42,696 nucleotides of DNA from Streptomyces inhibens (GTDB taxonomy: Bacteria > Actinomycetota > Actinomycetes > Streptomycetales > Streptomycetaceae): assembly GCF_003389455.1 (NCBI RefSeq), contig NZ_QUAC01000171.1, positions 1 to 42,696 on the forward strand. The letters are read 5' to 3'. The notes beneath the pieces were generated by a model. The model saw only the letters and a list, made by a program, of their open reading frames with translations. It searched no databases and was not told the origin of the DNA. Position numbers and translations under genes: made by a program. Each line of letters starts with the position of its first letter. Within the stretch, counting starts at the first letter, position 1. Shown in pieces: positions 23,988 to 31,905 of this stretch.

Positions 23988-24512
23988 TCAGCCCAGCTCC
24001 AGCCACATGGTGATGTCGTCGCGGAAATCGTCGTCGGCGACCTTGATCGCGCCGGGGACGCGGCCGACCTCTTTGTAGCCGCAGGCCTCGTAGAAGCGGC
24101 TGATGCCGGTGCCGCCCCGGCAGGTGAGCCGGATGCCGGTGATGCCGTCGAAGCCGCGGGCGGCGTCGGCGACCGCGGTCATCAGCCGGCGGCCGGTGCC
24201 CTGACCCTGGAGGGAAGGGTGGACCATGACGGCGTAGACCCATAGCCAGTGGTTCATCAGGCGGTGGCCGTTGAAGGTGAGGAACGCCGTCGCCAGGATC
24301 CGGCCGTCCTCGTCGCGGCCGACCAGCAGTCGCTCGCGGCCCTCGGCCATGGCCGTCAGATGCTTGAGCAGCTCGGGGCGTATGTCTTCCCGCGTCACCG
24401 GCGGGAGAAAGCCGACCGCGCCGCCGGCGTTGGAGACATCGGCCCACAACGCGCAGATGTCATCGCGGAGTTCGGGAGTGACGGAAGGGTCCAGGTCGAA
24501 ACGCACGTTCAT
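23988..24512 (-). CDS. GNAT-family N-acetyltransferase
   Basis: 174 residues. The acetyl-CoA-binding motif VMVHPSLQGQGTGRRLMTAV is the core GNAT motif A (Q/RxxGxG/A), with TAFLTFNGHRLMNHWLWVYA as the preceding beta strands and GISRFYEACGYKEVGRVP as motif B. The acceptor is unknown. The ATG at 24512 is chosen (AGGG about 9 bases upstream) over an in-frame start at 24536. The gene lies directly downstream of mqnE on the same strand with a 44-base gap, so co-transcription with mqnE is likely. Confidence 0.88.
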   Translation of the reverse strand: MNVRFDLDPSVTPELRDDICALWADVSNAGGAVGFLPPVTREDIRPELLKHLTAMAEGRERLLVGRDEDGRILATAFLTFNGHRLMNHWLWVYAVMVHPSLQGQGTGRRLMTAVADAARGFDGITGIRLTCRGGTGISRFYEACGYKEVGRVPGAIKVADDDFRDDITMWLELG

Positions 24513-24556
24513 GACCCGGACCCTAACTCTCGCCACTGACAGCGCCGCTGATCAGG

Positions 24557-25732
24557 TCAGAGGCGCATCGGCTGGGGGGATTCGCGGCGCTCCGGGTCCG
24601 GGCCCGGGTACTCGCGGATGGCCTCGTAGCGGGTGTTGCGCTCGACGGGGCGGAAGCCGGCGTCGCGGATCAGCTCCAGCAGGTCGTCACGGGTCAGCTT
24701 GTTGGGCGTGCCGTAGTTGTCCGCATCGTGCGTGATCTTGTACTCGACGACCGAGCCGTCCATGTCGTCCGCGCCGTGCTGGAGGGCGAGCTGGGTGGTG
24801 TGCAGACCGTGCATCACCCAGAAGCACTTGACGTGCGGGACGTTGTCGAAGAGGAGGCGGGAGACCGCGAAGACCTTCAGGGCCTCGGCGCCGGTCGCCA
24901 TGGTGGTGCGCGCCTGGAGCCGGTTGCGGACCTTGCCGTCCTTCATGTCGACGAAGTCGTGCTGGTAGCGCAGCGGGATGAAGACCTGGAAGCCGCCGGT
25001 CTCGTCCTGGAGTTCACGCAGCCGCAGCACGTGGTCGACGCGGTGGCGGGGCTCCTCGATGTGCCCGTAGAGCATCGTCGAGGGGGTCTTGAGGCCCTTT
25101 TCGTGGGCGAGGCGGTGGATGCGCGACCAGTCCTCCCAGTGGGTGGCGTGGTCGACGATGTGCTGCCGGACCTCCCAGTCGAAGATCTCGGCGCCGCCGC
25201 CGGTCAGCGACTCCAGGCCGGCGTCGATCAGCTCGTCGAGGATCTCGGAGGCGGACAGGCCCGAGATGGTCTCGAAGTGGTGGATCTCGGTGGCGGTGAA
25301 GGCCTTCAGGGAGACGTCCGGCAGGGCCTTCTTCAGCTCGCGCAGCGACCGCGGGTAGTAGCGCCACGGCAGGGTCGGGTGCAGGCCGTTGACGATGTGC
25401 AGCTCGGTGAGGTTCTCGTTCTCCATCGCCTTGGCGAGGCGGACGGCCTCCTCGATGCGCATCGTGTACGCGTCCTTCTCGCCCGGCTTGCGCTGGAAGG
25501 AGCAGTAGGCGCACGACGCGGTGCAGACATTCGTCATGTTGAGGTGACGGTTGACGTTGAAGTGGACGACGTCGCCGTTCTTGCGCGTACGCACCTCATG
25601 GGCGAGACCGCCCAGCCATGCCAGGTCGTCGGACTCGTAGAGGGCGATACCGTCCTCGCGGGTCAGCCGCTCCCCGGCGTGGACCTTCGCCTCCAGCTCG
25701 CGCTTGAGGCCCACATCCATCGACGCAGCCAT
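24557..25732 (-). CDS. mqnE: Aminofutalosine synthase (radical SAM)
   Basis: 391 residues. The radical-SAM motif CTASCAYC places Cys70, Cys74 and Cys77, and the sequences HIVNGLHPTLPWRYY, FTATEIHHFETISGLS, GGGAEIFDWEV and PLRYQHDFVDM are MqnE signatures. MqnE couples 3-enolpyruvyl-benzoate (the MqnA product) with the SAM-derived adenosyl radical to make aminofutalosine. The ATG at 25732 follows GGGAGG 7 bases upstream. The upstream region carries a 12-base tandem array (25767-25808). It precedes the acetyltransferase and is 191 bases downstream of the Lrp gene, transcribed on the same strand. Confidence 0.94.
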   Translation of the reverse strand: MAASMDVGLKRELEAKVHAGERLTREDGIALYESDDLAWLGGLAHEVRTRKNGDVVHFNVNRHLNMTNVCTASCAYCSFQRKPGEKDAYTMRIEEAVRLAKAMENENLTELHIVNGLHPTLPWRYYPRSLRELKKALPDVSLKAFTATEIHHFETISGLSASEILDELIDAGLESLTGGGAEIFDWEVRQHIVDHATHWEDWSRIHRLAHEKGLKTPSTMLYGHIEEPRHRVDHVLRLRELQDETGGFQVFIPLRYQHDFVDMKDGKVRNRLQARTTMATGAEALKVFAVSRLLFDNVPHVKCFWVMHGLHTTQLALQHGADDMDGSVVEYKITHDADNYGTPNKLTRDDLLELIRDAGFRPVERNTRYEAIREYPGPDPERRESPQPMRL

Positions 25733-25766
25733 CCGGTCGCCTCCCAGTCTCTGCCGTGTCGCCAGG

Positions 25767-25808
25767 CGTATCTCTAGACGTATCTCTAGACGTTTCCCTA
25801 GCCGTTTC
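25767..25808. repeat. 12-bp tandem array upstream of mqnE
   Basis: Two exact 12-base units CGTATCTCTAGA (25767-25778, 25779-25790) are followed by CGTTTCCCTAGC and a partial CGTTTCGA. The array ends 35 bases before the mqnE ATG and so lies in its promoter or leader. Confidence 0.75.
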
Positions 25809-25923
25809 GATGCGTAAAACGAGCTTTGCCGAGCCTACTCCCCCGTTATCGGGGCGGACGGAGCCCCCTGGTGCCGTCCCGTCCGCCCGTCCGCTTCCGT
25901 GTGACCGGCCGGCGTCCGGTGGC

Positions 25924-26382
25924 CTATTCGGCCTCTTCGGGCAGCTCGCCGACGCGGTTCTCCCACTTGGTGGAGAGCACGATCGTGGTGCGCGTACGGG
26001 AGACGCCCCTGGTGCCGGACAGCCGCCGGATGGTGCGCTCCAGGCCGTCCACATCGCCCACCCGCACCTTGAGCATGTACGAGTCCTCGCCGGCGATGAA
26101 CCAGCAGTCCTCGATCTCGGCGAGGTCGCGCAGCCGGCGTGCGACGTCCTCGTGGTCGGCGGCGTCCGACAGGGAGATGCCGACCAGTGCGGTGACGCCG
26201 AGGCCGAGCGAGGCGGCGTCGACCGTCGCGCGGTACCCGGTGATCACACCGGCCGCTTCGAGGCGGTTGATCCGGTCCGTGACGCTGGGCCCGGAGAGGC
26301 CGACGAGCCGGCCGAGCTCCGCGTACGAGGCCCGGCCGTTCTCGCGAAGTGCCTGGATGAGCTGCCTATCCACCGCGTCCAT
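25924..26382 (-). CDS. Lrp/AsnC-family transcriptional regulator
   Basis: 152 residues. The N-terminal winged helix is DRQLIQALRENGRASYAELG, followed by RLVGLSGPSVTDRINRLEAA; the C-terminal RAM domain includes ALVGISLSDAAD and the ligand-binding CWFIAGEDSYMLKVRVGDVD segment. Lrp/AsnC proteins form octamers and sense amino acids. The orthologous position next to mqnM and mqnE is typical of streptomycetes, but a role in menaquinone control is inference. The gene is divergent from the 43-residue basic peptide and shares a 121-base promoter region with it. Confidence 0.9.
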   Translation of the reverse strand: MDAVDRQLIQALRENGRASYAELGRLVGLSGPSVTDRINRLEAAGVITGYRATVDAASLGLGVTALVGISLSDAADHEDVARRLRDLAEIEDCWFIAGEDSYMLKVRVGDVDGLERTIRRLSGTRGVSRTRTTIVLSTKWENRVGELPEEAE

Positions 26383-26401
26383 GCCCTCAAGCCTTCCAAT
26401 C

Positions 26402-26432
26402 TTTACGCATTTTCGGGTTCTGCATGTAGAAT
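26402..26432 (+). promoter_or_regulatory. Probable sigma-70-type promoter of the 43-residue peptide gene
   Basis: TAGAAT at 26427-26432 is one base from the TATAAT consensus; TTTACG (26402) or TTACGC (26403) lies 18-19 bases upstream. A 7-bp hairpin CAGGGCT-TC-AGCCCTG at 26443-26458 follows, inside the leader of the peptide gene. The site is in the divergent gap with the Lrp gene. Confidence 0.55.
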
Positions 26433-26503
26433 CTAAGGCATACAGGGCTTCAGCCCTGCGAATCTTTCAAGCGATCAAAGACGATCCCACAGGAGTTGTC
26501 ACC

Positions 26504-26635
26504 GTGTACTCGATCGAGATGGCCTACGCCCGCATGCGCGAGCTGCAGGACCAGGCCAATCGTTCACGTGCCCACAAGCCCACGGAACCGCGGGCCCGGC
26601 GCCGCTTCGGCCGCGCCGCAGCGAAGAAGCGCTAG
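26504..26635 (+). CDS. 43-residue basic peptide, unknown
   Basis: The frame reads MYSIEMAYARMRELQDQANR, then a strongly basic tail PRARRRFGRAAAKKR. AGGAG lies 8 bases before the GTG, and a good promoter and leader hairpin are upstream. The first half forms an amphipathic helix, the second is rich in Arg/Lys, a layout common to conserved streptomycete small ORFs of unknown role (perhaps RNA or membrane binding). Its stop codon overlaps the mqnM stop by four bases (CTAG) on the opposite strand. Expression would antagonise convergent transcription of mqnM. Confidence 0.7.
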   Translation: MYSIEMAYARMRELQDQANRSRAHKPTEPRARRRFGRAAAKKR

Positions 26636-27363
26636 GGAGCGTCCGGGGCCTCCTCTTCCTTTTCCTTGGAGCCGCCCCGCAGCTCCCCCTCCCAGCGCCG
26701 GTACAGCCCGTGCGGCACCTCTGCCGCATCGAGCACCCGGCCGGCGACGAAATCCACCAGATCCTGGATGTGCGTCGCCCCCGCATAGAACGCCGGTGAG
26801 GCGGGCAGCACCACGGCGCCCGCCTCGTCCAGCGCCACCAGATGCTTCAGCGTCGGACCGTTGAGCGGCGTCTCGCGCACCGCGACCACCAGCCGCCGCC
26901 GCTCCTTGAGCGTCACGCTCGCCACCCGCTGCAGCAGATCCTTCGAGAGCCCGAGCGCCACCCCGGCCACACACGCCGTGCTCGCCGGGACGATCAGCAT
27001 CCCCTTGACCGGGTACGAACCCGACGAGGGCCCGGCCGCCAGATCCCCGGCCGGCCAGTACCGCACCGCCGCCAGATCGGCCTCCGTCACCGCAAACGTC
27101 GCCGGTTTGCCGTCCGCTCCGCGCCCCAGCCATTCCCGCAGGTCGGCGCGCCAATGAGCGTCCCTGAACGCGATGCCGGTCTCGTCCAGCAGCGTCAGCC
27201 GCGACGCCCGGCTGACGATCAGATCCACCGCCTCCCCGGCGGCTAGCAGCCCGCGCACCACGGAGGCCGCATACGGCGTCCCGGACGCGCCGGAGATCCC
27301 TACGACCCACGGACGGCGTCGGCCGGGGTCCTGCTGACTGGTGTTGTTGTGCGGCGGCTCCAC
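26632..27363 (-). CDS. mqnM: Flavin prenyltransferase, UbiX family
   Basis: 243 residues. The UbiX fold begins WVVGISGASGTPYAASVVRG, and SSGSYPVKGMLIVPASTACV and RRRLVVAVRETPLNGPTLKH are the FMN- and prenyl-phosphate-binding motifs. The enzyme makes prenylated FMN, the cofactor needed by the UbiD-type decarboxylase MqnL. The C-terminal acidic tail is lineage-specific. The GTG start at 27363 gives a short variable N terminus; a start closer to WVVGIS is possible. It is monocistronic here, about 2.5 kb from mqnP/mqnL. The gene symbol follows the futalosine naming; it could equally be called ubiX. Confidence 0.92.
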   Translation of the reverse strand: MEPPHNNTSQQDPGRRRPWVVGISGASGTPYAASVVRGLLAAGEAVDLIVSRASRLTLLDETGIAFRDAHWRADLREWLGRGADGKPATFAVTEADLAAVRYWPAGDLAAGPSSGSYPVKGMLIVPASTACVAGVALGLSKDLLQRVASVTLKERRRLVVAVRETPLNGPTLKHLVALDEAGAVVLPASPAFYAGATHIQDLVDFVAGRVLDAAEVPHGLYRRWEGELRGGSKEKEEEAPDAP

Positions 27364-27496
27364 GCATCGAGCCTATCCGGCGGAACCGCGGACCCCGTCA
27401 TGGCCGTTCTTACCTGTGCGCCCCTCGCGGAACCCGCCGAGGGCCACGCCACCGGGGAGCCACCGGGGACGGGACGACAAGAAGGGACGGCCGGAG

Positions 27497-28090
27497 ATGA
27501 GCTCACGCGCGAAGCCCGCGATCTGCCTGATGCTGGGCTGGGTCGCGCTGCTCTGGCTGCTGGAGGGCGTCGACTTCGCCAGCGGGGGCGCCCTGGACAC
27601 CTTCGGGATACAGCCGCGCGAGCCCGGCGAGCTGGTCGATGTGGTGCCCGCCGCCTTCATGCACTTCGGCTTCGGCCATCTGGCGGCCAACACCCTGCCG
27701 TTGCTGCTGCTCGGCTTTGTCGCCGCGCTGCGCAGCGGGGTACGCCGCTTCCTCGCCGTCGTCCTGCTGATCATCCTCGCCAGCGGCCTGGGCGTATGGC
27801 TGACCGCGGCACCGGGCAGCAACACCGCGGGCGCCTCCGGCGTCGTCTTCGGCCTCTTCGGCTATCTGCTGGTGCGCGGCTTCATCGAGCGCAAACTCCT
27901 CGACATCGGCATCGGCCTGACGGTCGGTGCGGTCTACGGCTCGATCCTGTGGGGCGCACTCCCGACGGACAGCGGGATCAGCTGGCAGGGGCATCTGTTC
28001 GGGCTGATCGGCGGAGTGCTGGCTGCCTTCGTCCTCCGCGAGCGCCCTCACGGCGCCACGGACCGAGCCACTGTCGGACCCGTCCCGTAG
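27497..28090 (+). CDS. Rhomboid-family intramembrane serine protease
   Basis: 197 residues with about six hydrophobic segments. The rhomboid signatures are all visible: the HFGFGHLAANTLPLLLLG motif of TM2 (residues 56-73), the catalytic serine in GASG (Ser114) and the catalytic histidine in WQGHLFG (His166). A catalytic dyad is therefore intact and cleavage of membrane substrates is expected; substrates are unknown. The ATG at 27497 follows GAAGGGA. The gene reads away from mqnM across a 133-base divergent gap and precedes the DUF4870 gene by 49 bases. Confidence 0.9.
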   Translation: MSSRAKPAICLMLGWVALLWLLEGVDFASGGALDTFGIQPREPGELVDVVPAAFMHFGFGHLAANTLPLLLLGFVAALRSGVRRFLAVVLLIILASGLGVWLTAAPGSNTAGASGVVFGLFGYLLVRGFIERKLLDIGIGLTVGAVYGSILWGALPTDSGISWQGHLFGLIGGVLAAFVLRERPHGATDRATVGPVP

Positions 28091-28139
28091 CCTCGAACAG
28101 AACGGGAGCGCTACGCAGTACACACGGGGTGAGCAGACC

Positions 28140-28739
28140 ATGTCCGATTACCACCAGCCCGGATACGGGCCGTATGCCGGCGGACCGCAACAGCCGTACG
28201 GGCCACCGCAGCAAGGGTGGCAGCAGGCCACCCCGCCCGTCGACCACGGCAACGCCTATGGCTACGGCTACGGCTACACGCACGGCACCCCGCCGCCCGC
28301 GCCCTCGACGAGCTCCGCGATGTGGTCCCACCTCGGCGCGCTGCTGACCATCACCGCCGGCACGGCCATGTGCTGCGGCCTGGGCGCCTTCCTCGGCTGG
28401 ATCTTCCCGATGTCCATCCGCGGCAACGAGCGCCACCGACACGACCCGTATGTCCGCCACCACGCCACCCAGGCGCTGAACTTCGGCATCACCCAGGCCA
28501 TCATGGCCGCCCTCGGCGTGCTGCTGTACTTCGCCAGCGCCGTCATCTTCGCGACGGCCGCCACGGAGACCCAGCGCAACGGCGCCGGCCTGGCGGTCCC
28601 GTTGCTGACCGTGATCGGCATCATGGCCGCGTACGGCATAGCGGGCGTGGTCTGCTCGGTGATCGGCACGGTGAAGGCAACCCGCGGCGAGCTGTGGACC
28701 TACCCGCGGCTGATCGCCTGGCCGCTCAGCAAGGGCTGA
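28140..28739 (+). CDS. DUF4870 membrane protein with Pro/Gly/Tyr-rich N terminus
   Basis: 199 residues. The first 60 are Gln/Pro/Gly/Tyr-rich, including YGYGYGYTHGTPPP. A DUF4870 domain follows with hydrophobic segments near 62-90, 108-140 and 150-180 and the sequence YVRHHATQALNFGITQAIMA between them, the hallmark (HxxxQALNFxI) of this family of unknown function. The low-complexity head is likely cytoplasmic and disordered. It is downstream of rhomboid by 49 bases on the same strand and convergent with mqnP, with a repeat-filled gap between them. Confidence 0.85.
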   Translation: MSDYHQPGYGPYAGGPQQPYGPPQQGWQQATPPVDHGNAYGYGYGYTHGTPPPAPSTSSAMWSHLGALLTITAGTAMCCGLGAFLGWIFPMSIRGNERHRHDPYVRHHATQALNFGITQAIMAALGVLLYFASAVIFATAATETQRNGAGLAVPLLTVIGIMAAYGIAGVVCSVIGTVKATRGELWTYPRLIAWPLSKG

Positions 28740-28750
28740 ACGGACCGAAA

Positions 28751-28788
28751 GGAATTGATTACTCTCCGTGGAACTGATTACTCTCCGT
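28751..28788. repeat. 19-bp tandem duplication downstream of the DUF4870 gene
   Basis: GGAATTGATTACTCTCCGT and GGAACTGATTACTCTCCGT are adjacent and differ at one base. The second copy continues AATC, so GATTAC-TCTCC-GTAATC can pair. The block is AT-rich for this genome and starts 12 bases after the DUF4870 stop. Confidence 0.7.
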
Positions 28789-28839
28789 AATCGTTGCCGG
28801 AGTAGGAGGAGGCAGCGCGCAAGGCCCGCGGGGCGTGAG

Positions 28840-28956
28840 ACCGACAGCCCGCGGAGCCGTCGGACCGACAGTCCGCGGAATCGTCGGACCGACAGCACAC
28901 GGAGCCGACAGCCCGCGGAGCCGACAGCCCCGGAGCCGTCAGACCGACAGCCCGCG
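28840..28956. repeat. Minisatellite overlapping the mqnP 3' end
   Basis: Six tandem variants of a unit like ACCGACAGCCCGCGGAGCC (24-base units at 28840-28863 and 28864-28887; shorter units at 28888, 28907, 28923, 28943). The last copies contain the mqnP stop codon (28939-28941) and its final codons, so the array is an expansion of the gene's own 3' end. Unit length drifts between 16 and 24 bases. Confidence 0.8.
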
Positions 28957-29841
28957 CACCAGCAGATCCAGCAGCGCGCAGACGAAGAGCGCGATCCCGA
29001 TGAACCCGTTGACCTGGAAGAAGGCCCGGTTCAGCCGGGTCAGATCGTGCGGCTTCACGATCGTGTGCTCGTACAGGAAGGCCGCCGCCACGATCACCAG
29101 CCCCAGCCAGAAGAACACACCCGCGCCGGTCGCCAGGGCGTACCACACGAAGAGCGCCGTCGTGACGAGGTGACAGCCGCGGGCGCCCCAGATCGCGGCC
29201 GGGATCCCGAAACGGGCCGGGACCGACAGCACGCCGACCTCGCGGTCCGTCTCCACGTCCTGGCAGGCGTAGATCAGGTCGAAGCCGCCGATCCAGATGC
29301 CGACCGCGAGGCCGAGGATCACCGCCTCCCAGGACCAGGACCCGGTGATCGCGAGCCACGCGCCGATCGGGCCCATCGCCTGGGCGAGGCCGAGGATCGC
29401 CTGCGGGAAGTTCGTGAACCGTTTGCCGTACGGATAGACCACCATCGGCACCACCGCGAGGGGCGCGAGCGCCAGGCACAGGGGGTTCAACAGTGCTGCC
29501 GCGCCGAGGAAGATGACGAGCGCAATCAGCGCGCCCGTCCACGCCGACTTCACCGACACCGCGCCGGTGACCAGTTCCCGGTGCGCGGTGCGCGGGTTAC
29601 GGGCATCGATCTCGCGGTCGATGATCCGGTTCGCGGCCATCGCGAACGTCCGCAGGCCGACCATGGCGATGGTGACGAGGAGCAGCCGGCTCCAGTGGAT
29701 GTGCCGGTCCCACTCGTACATGGCGGTCAGGGACGCGATGTAGGCGAAGGGCAGCGCGAAGACCGAGTGCTCGATCATCACGAGGCGCAGGAAGGCCTTG
29801 GTGCGGCCCGGCTGCGGGACTGCTGCGGATGCGCTGCTCAC
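28939..29841 (-). CDS. mqnP: Futalosine-route prenyltransferase, UbiA family
   Basis: 300 residues, about eight transmembrane helices. The two Asp-rich prenyl-diphosphate motifs are NRIIDREIDARNPRT (first, NxxxDxxxD) and YACQDVETDREVGV (second, DxxxD), so the polyprenyl transfer chemistry of UbiA/MenA-type enzymes is intact. In this pathway the family prenylates 1,4-dihydroxy-6-naphthoate in the membrane. The GTG start at 29841 overlaps the mqnL stop (GTGA), which fixes it; the ORF can be extended further upstream but that region is mqnL. The 3' end merges into the minisatellite at 28840-28956. Confidence 0.93.
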   Translation of the reverse strand: MSSASAAVPQPGRTKAFLRLVMIEHSVFALPFAYIASLTAMYEWDRHIHWSRLLLVTIAMVGLRTFAMAANRIIDREIDARNPRTAHRELVTGAVSVKSAWTGALIALVIFLGAAALLNPLCLALAPLAVVPMVVYPYGKRFTNFPQAILGLAQAMGPIGAWLAITGSWSWEAVILGLAVGIWIGGFDLIYACQDVETDREVGVLSVPARFGIPAAIWGARGCHLVTTALFVWYALATGAGVFFWLGLVIVAAAFLYEHTIVKPHDLTRLNRAFFQVNGFIGIALFVCALLDLLVRGLSV

Positions 29842-31298
29842 GAGAGGCCGTACTCCTTCCAGCGGCGGTCGACCTTCTCCGCCGTCCCCGGGTCGGACTC
29901 GACCATGTCGGGCCAGCCCCCGTCTCTGGTGTAGCCCTCCTCGGGCCACTTCTTCGTCGCGTCGATGCCCGCCTTGCCGCCCCAGAACTGCTGGTAGGAG
30001 GCGTGGTCGAGATGGTCGACGGGGCCTTCGACGACGGTGAGGTCGCGGGCGTAGTCGGTGTTGCCGAGCGCGCGCCAGGAGACCTCGTGGAGGTTGTGGA
30101 CGTCGCAGTCCGCGTCCACGACCACGACCAGTTTGGTCAGCGACATCATGTGCGCGCCCCAGATGGCGTGCATGACCTTCTGTGCGTGCTTGGGGTACTT
30201 CTTGTCGATCGAGACGATCGCGCAGTTGTGGAAGCCGCCGGACTCGGGGAGGTGGTAGTCCACGATGTCCGGGACGATGATCTTGAGGAGCGGGAGGAAG
30301 AACCGCTCCGTCGCCCGCCCCAGCGGCCCGTCCTCCGTCGGCGGGCGGCCGACCACGATCGACTGCAGCAGCGGCCGCTTACGCATCGTCACACAGTCGA
30401 TGGTCAGCGCCGGGAACGGCTCCTGCGGCGTGTAGAAGCCGGTGTGGTCGCCGAACGGACCCTCCGGGAGCATCTCGCCGGGCTCCAGCCAGCCCTCGAT
30501 GACGACCTCGGCGTTGGCCGGGACCTGGAGCGGCACGGTCTTGCAGTCGACCATCTCGATCCGCTTGCCCTGGAGGAAGCCCGCGAAGAGGTACTCGTCG
30601 ATGTCACCGGGCAGCGGCGCGGTCGAGGCGTACGTCACGGCCGGCGGACAGCCGAAGGCGATGGCGACCGGCAGCCTCTCACCGCGCTTGGCGGCGACCT
30701 GGTAGTGGTTGCGGCTGTCCTTGTGGATCTGCCAGTGCATGCCGATGGTGCGCTTGTCGTGGCGCTGGAGGCGGTACAGGCCCAGGTTGCGCACGCCCGT
30801 CTCCGGGTGCTTGGTGTGCGTCAGACCCAGGTTGAAGAAGGAGCCGCCGTCCTTCGGCCAGGTGAACAGGGCCGGGAGCTGGTCGAGGTCGACCTCGTCG
30901 CCCTTGAGCACGACCTCCTGGACCGGCGCGCTCTCGCCCTTCACCTTCTTCGGCGGGACATGCGTCATATTGGCGAGCTTGCCGAACGCCTCGCGTACGC
31001 CGACGAAGCCCTGCGGCAGCTCCGGCTTGAGCAGGCCGCCGATCTTGCCGCTGATGTCCTCGTACGACTTCAGTCCCAGCGCCTTCAGGAGCCGGCGGTC
31101 GGTGCCGTAGACATTCATGGCGAGCGGCATCGCCGAGCCCTTGACGTTCTCGAAGAGCAGCGCCGGGCCACCGGACTTCTGCACCCGGTCCACGATCTCG
31201 CCGACTTCCAGATACGGGTCGACCTCGGCCTTGATGCGCTTGAGGTCGCCTTCCCGCTCAAGCGCGCGCAGGAACGAGCGAAGATCGTCGTAAGCCAT
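29838..31298 (-). CDS. mqnL: Menaquinone-pathway UbiD-type decarboxylase
   Basis: 486 residues, the normal length for UbiD. Characteristic stretches are MAYDDLRSFLRALEREGDLK, GLYRLQRHDKRTIGMHWQIH, VIEGWLEPGEMLPEGPFGDH and PLGRATERFFLPLLKIIVPD, all prenylated-FMN and metal-binding regions of UbiD (the EGPFGDHTG segment and Glu-rich surroundings). It removes the carboxylate from the prenylated naphthoate, using prenyl-FMN made by MqnM. It starts an operon with mqnP; the two overlap by four bases. The ATG at 31298 is well placed; its upstream region is shared divergently with the gene at 31387. Confidence 0.93.
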   Translation of the reverse strand: MAYDDLRSFLRALEREGDLKRIKAEVDPYLEVGEIVDRVQKSGGPALLFENVKGSAMPLAMNVYGTDRRLLKALGLKSYEDISGKIGGLLKPELPQGFVGVREAFGKLANMTHVPPKKVKGESAPVQEVVLKGDEVDLDQLPALFTWPKDGGSFFNLGLTHTKHPETGVRNLGLYRLQRHDKRTIGMHWQIHKDSRNHYQVAAKRGERLPVAIAFGCPPAVTYASTAPLPGDIDEYLFAGFLQGKRIEMVDCKTVPLQVPANAEVVIEGWLEPGEMLPEGPFGDHTGFYTPQEPFPALTIDCVTMRKRPLLQSIVVGRPPTEDGPLGRATERFFLPLLKIIVPDIVDYHLPESGGFHNCAIVSIDKKYPKHAQKVMHAIWGAHMMSLTKLVVVVDADCDVHNLHEVSWRALGNTDYARDLTVVEGPVDHLDHASYQQFWGGKAGIDATKKWPEEGYTRDGGWPDMVESDPGTAEKVDRRWKEYGLS

Positions 31299-31386
31299 GC
31301 GTTCCAGTATCGGGTACGCACTACCCTGGACGGGTCACCGGGCCCCGCAGAGGGCCCGCCGTCGCACGCAGGGGGCCCGTTCCACA

Positions 31387-31815
31387 ATGCTCAGGTATCT
31401 GCCGTTCCTCTTGGTGCTGGCGCTGTGGATCTATGCGTTCATCGACTGCCTCAACACCCCCGAATCGCAGGTGCGCGGCCTGCCCAAGGTGGTGTGGGTG
31501 ATCATCATCCTGCTCTTCGGCGAGGTGCTGATCGGCCCGATCGCCTGGCTCGTGGCGGGCAGGACCCGGCACCCGGCGACCGGCGGCGGCAGTACGCCCT
31601 CCGAGTGGCACCGCAACCACAGCACGAAGTTCGTCGCGCCGGACGACAACCCCGAGTTCCTCAGGTCCCTCAAGGAAGAGAACAAGAAGGACGAGGCCCT
31701 GCTCAAGGACTGGGAGGCCGATCTGCGCCGCCGCGAGGAGGAGCTGCGGCGCAAGGAGAGCAAGCAGGGCGACGCGAGCGGCCCGGACGACGCCCAGCCG
31801 CCGGCCAAGGGCTAG
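31387..31815 (+). CDS. PLD-nuclease N-terminal-domain membrane protein
   Basis: 142 residues. The PLDc_N module is at the N terminus: two transmembrane helices (about 4-20 and 37-58) with VRGLPKVVWVIIILLFGEVL and GPIAWLVAGR between and after them, the hallmark of this small domain. The rest is a charged coiled-coil-like region (EEELRRKESKQ) that should face the cytoplasm. In most actinobacteria this domain stands alone, as here, with no phospholipase catalytic part. Function unknown. It is divergent from mqnL with an 88-base gap. Confidence 0.85.
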   Translation: MLRYLPFLLVLALWIYAFIDCLNTPESQVRGLPKVVWVIIILLFGEVLIGPIAWLVAGRTRHPATGGGSTPSEWHRNHSTKFVAPDDNPEFLRSLKEENKKDEALLKDWEADLRRREEELRRKESKQGDASGPDDAQPPAKG

Positions 31816-31905
31816 GAATCTCCCCCGCCCGCCACAGCGACCAGCCACGGCGGCGGGAGTCCGGCGGAACCGACGGCGGCGGTCATCACGGCGTACGGTG
31901 ACCTC

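Noticed and set aside
28840..28956. Repeat array as a possible CRISPR
   Set aside because: Units are head-to-tail without unique spacers and vary in length; no cas gene is near. It is a minisatellite.
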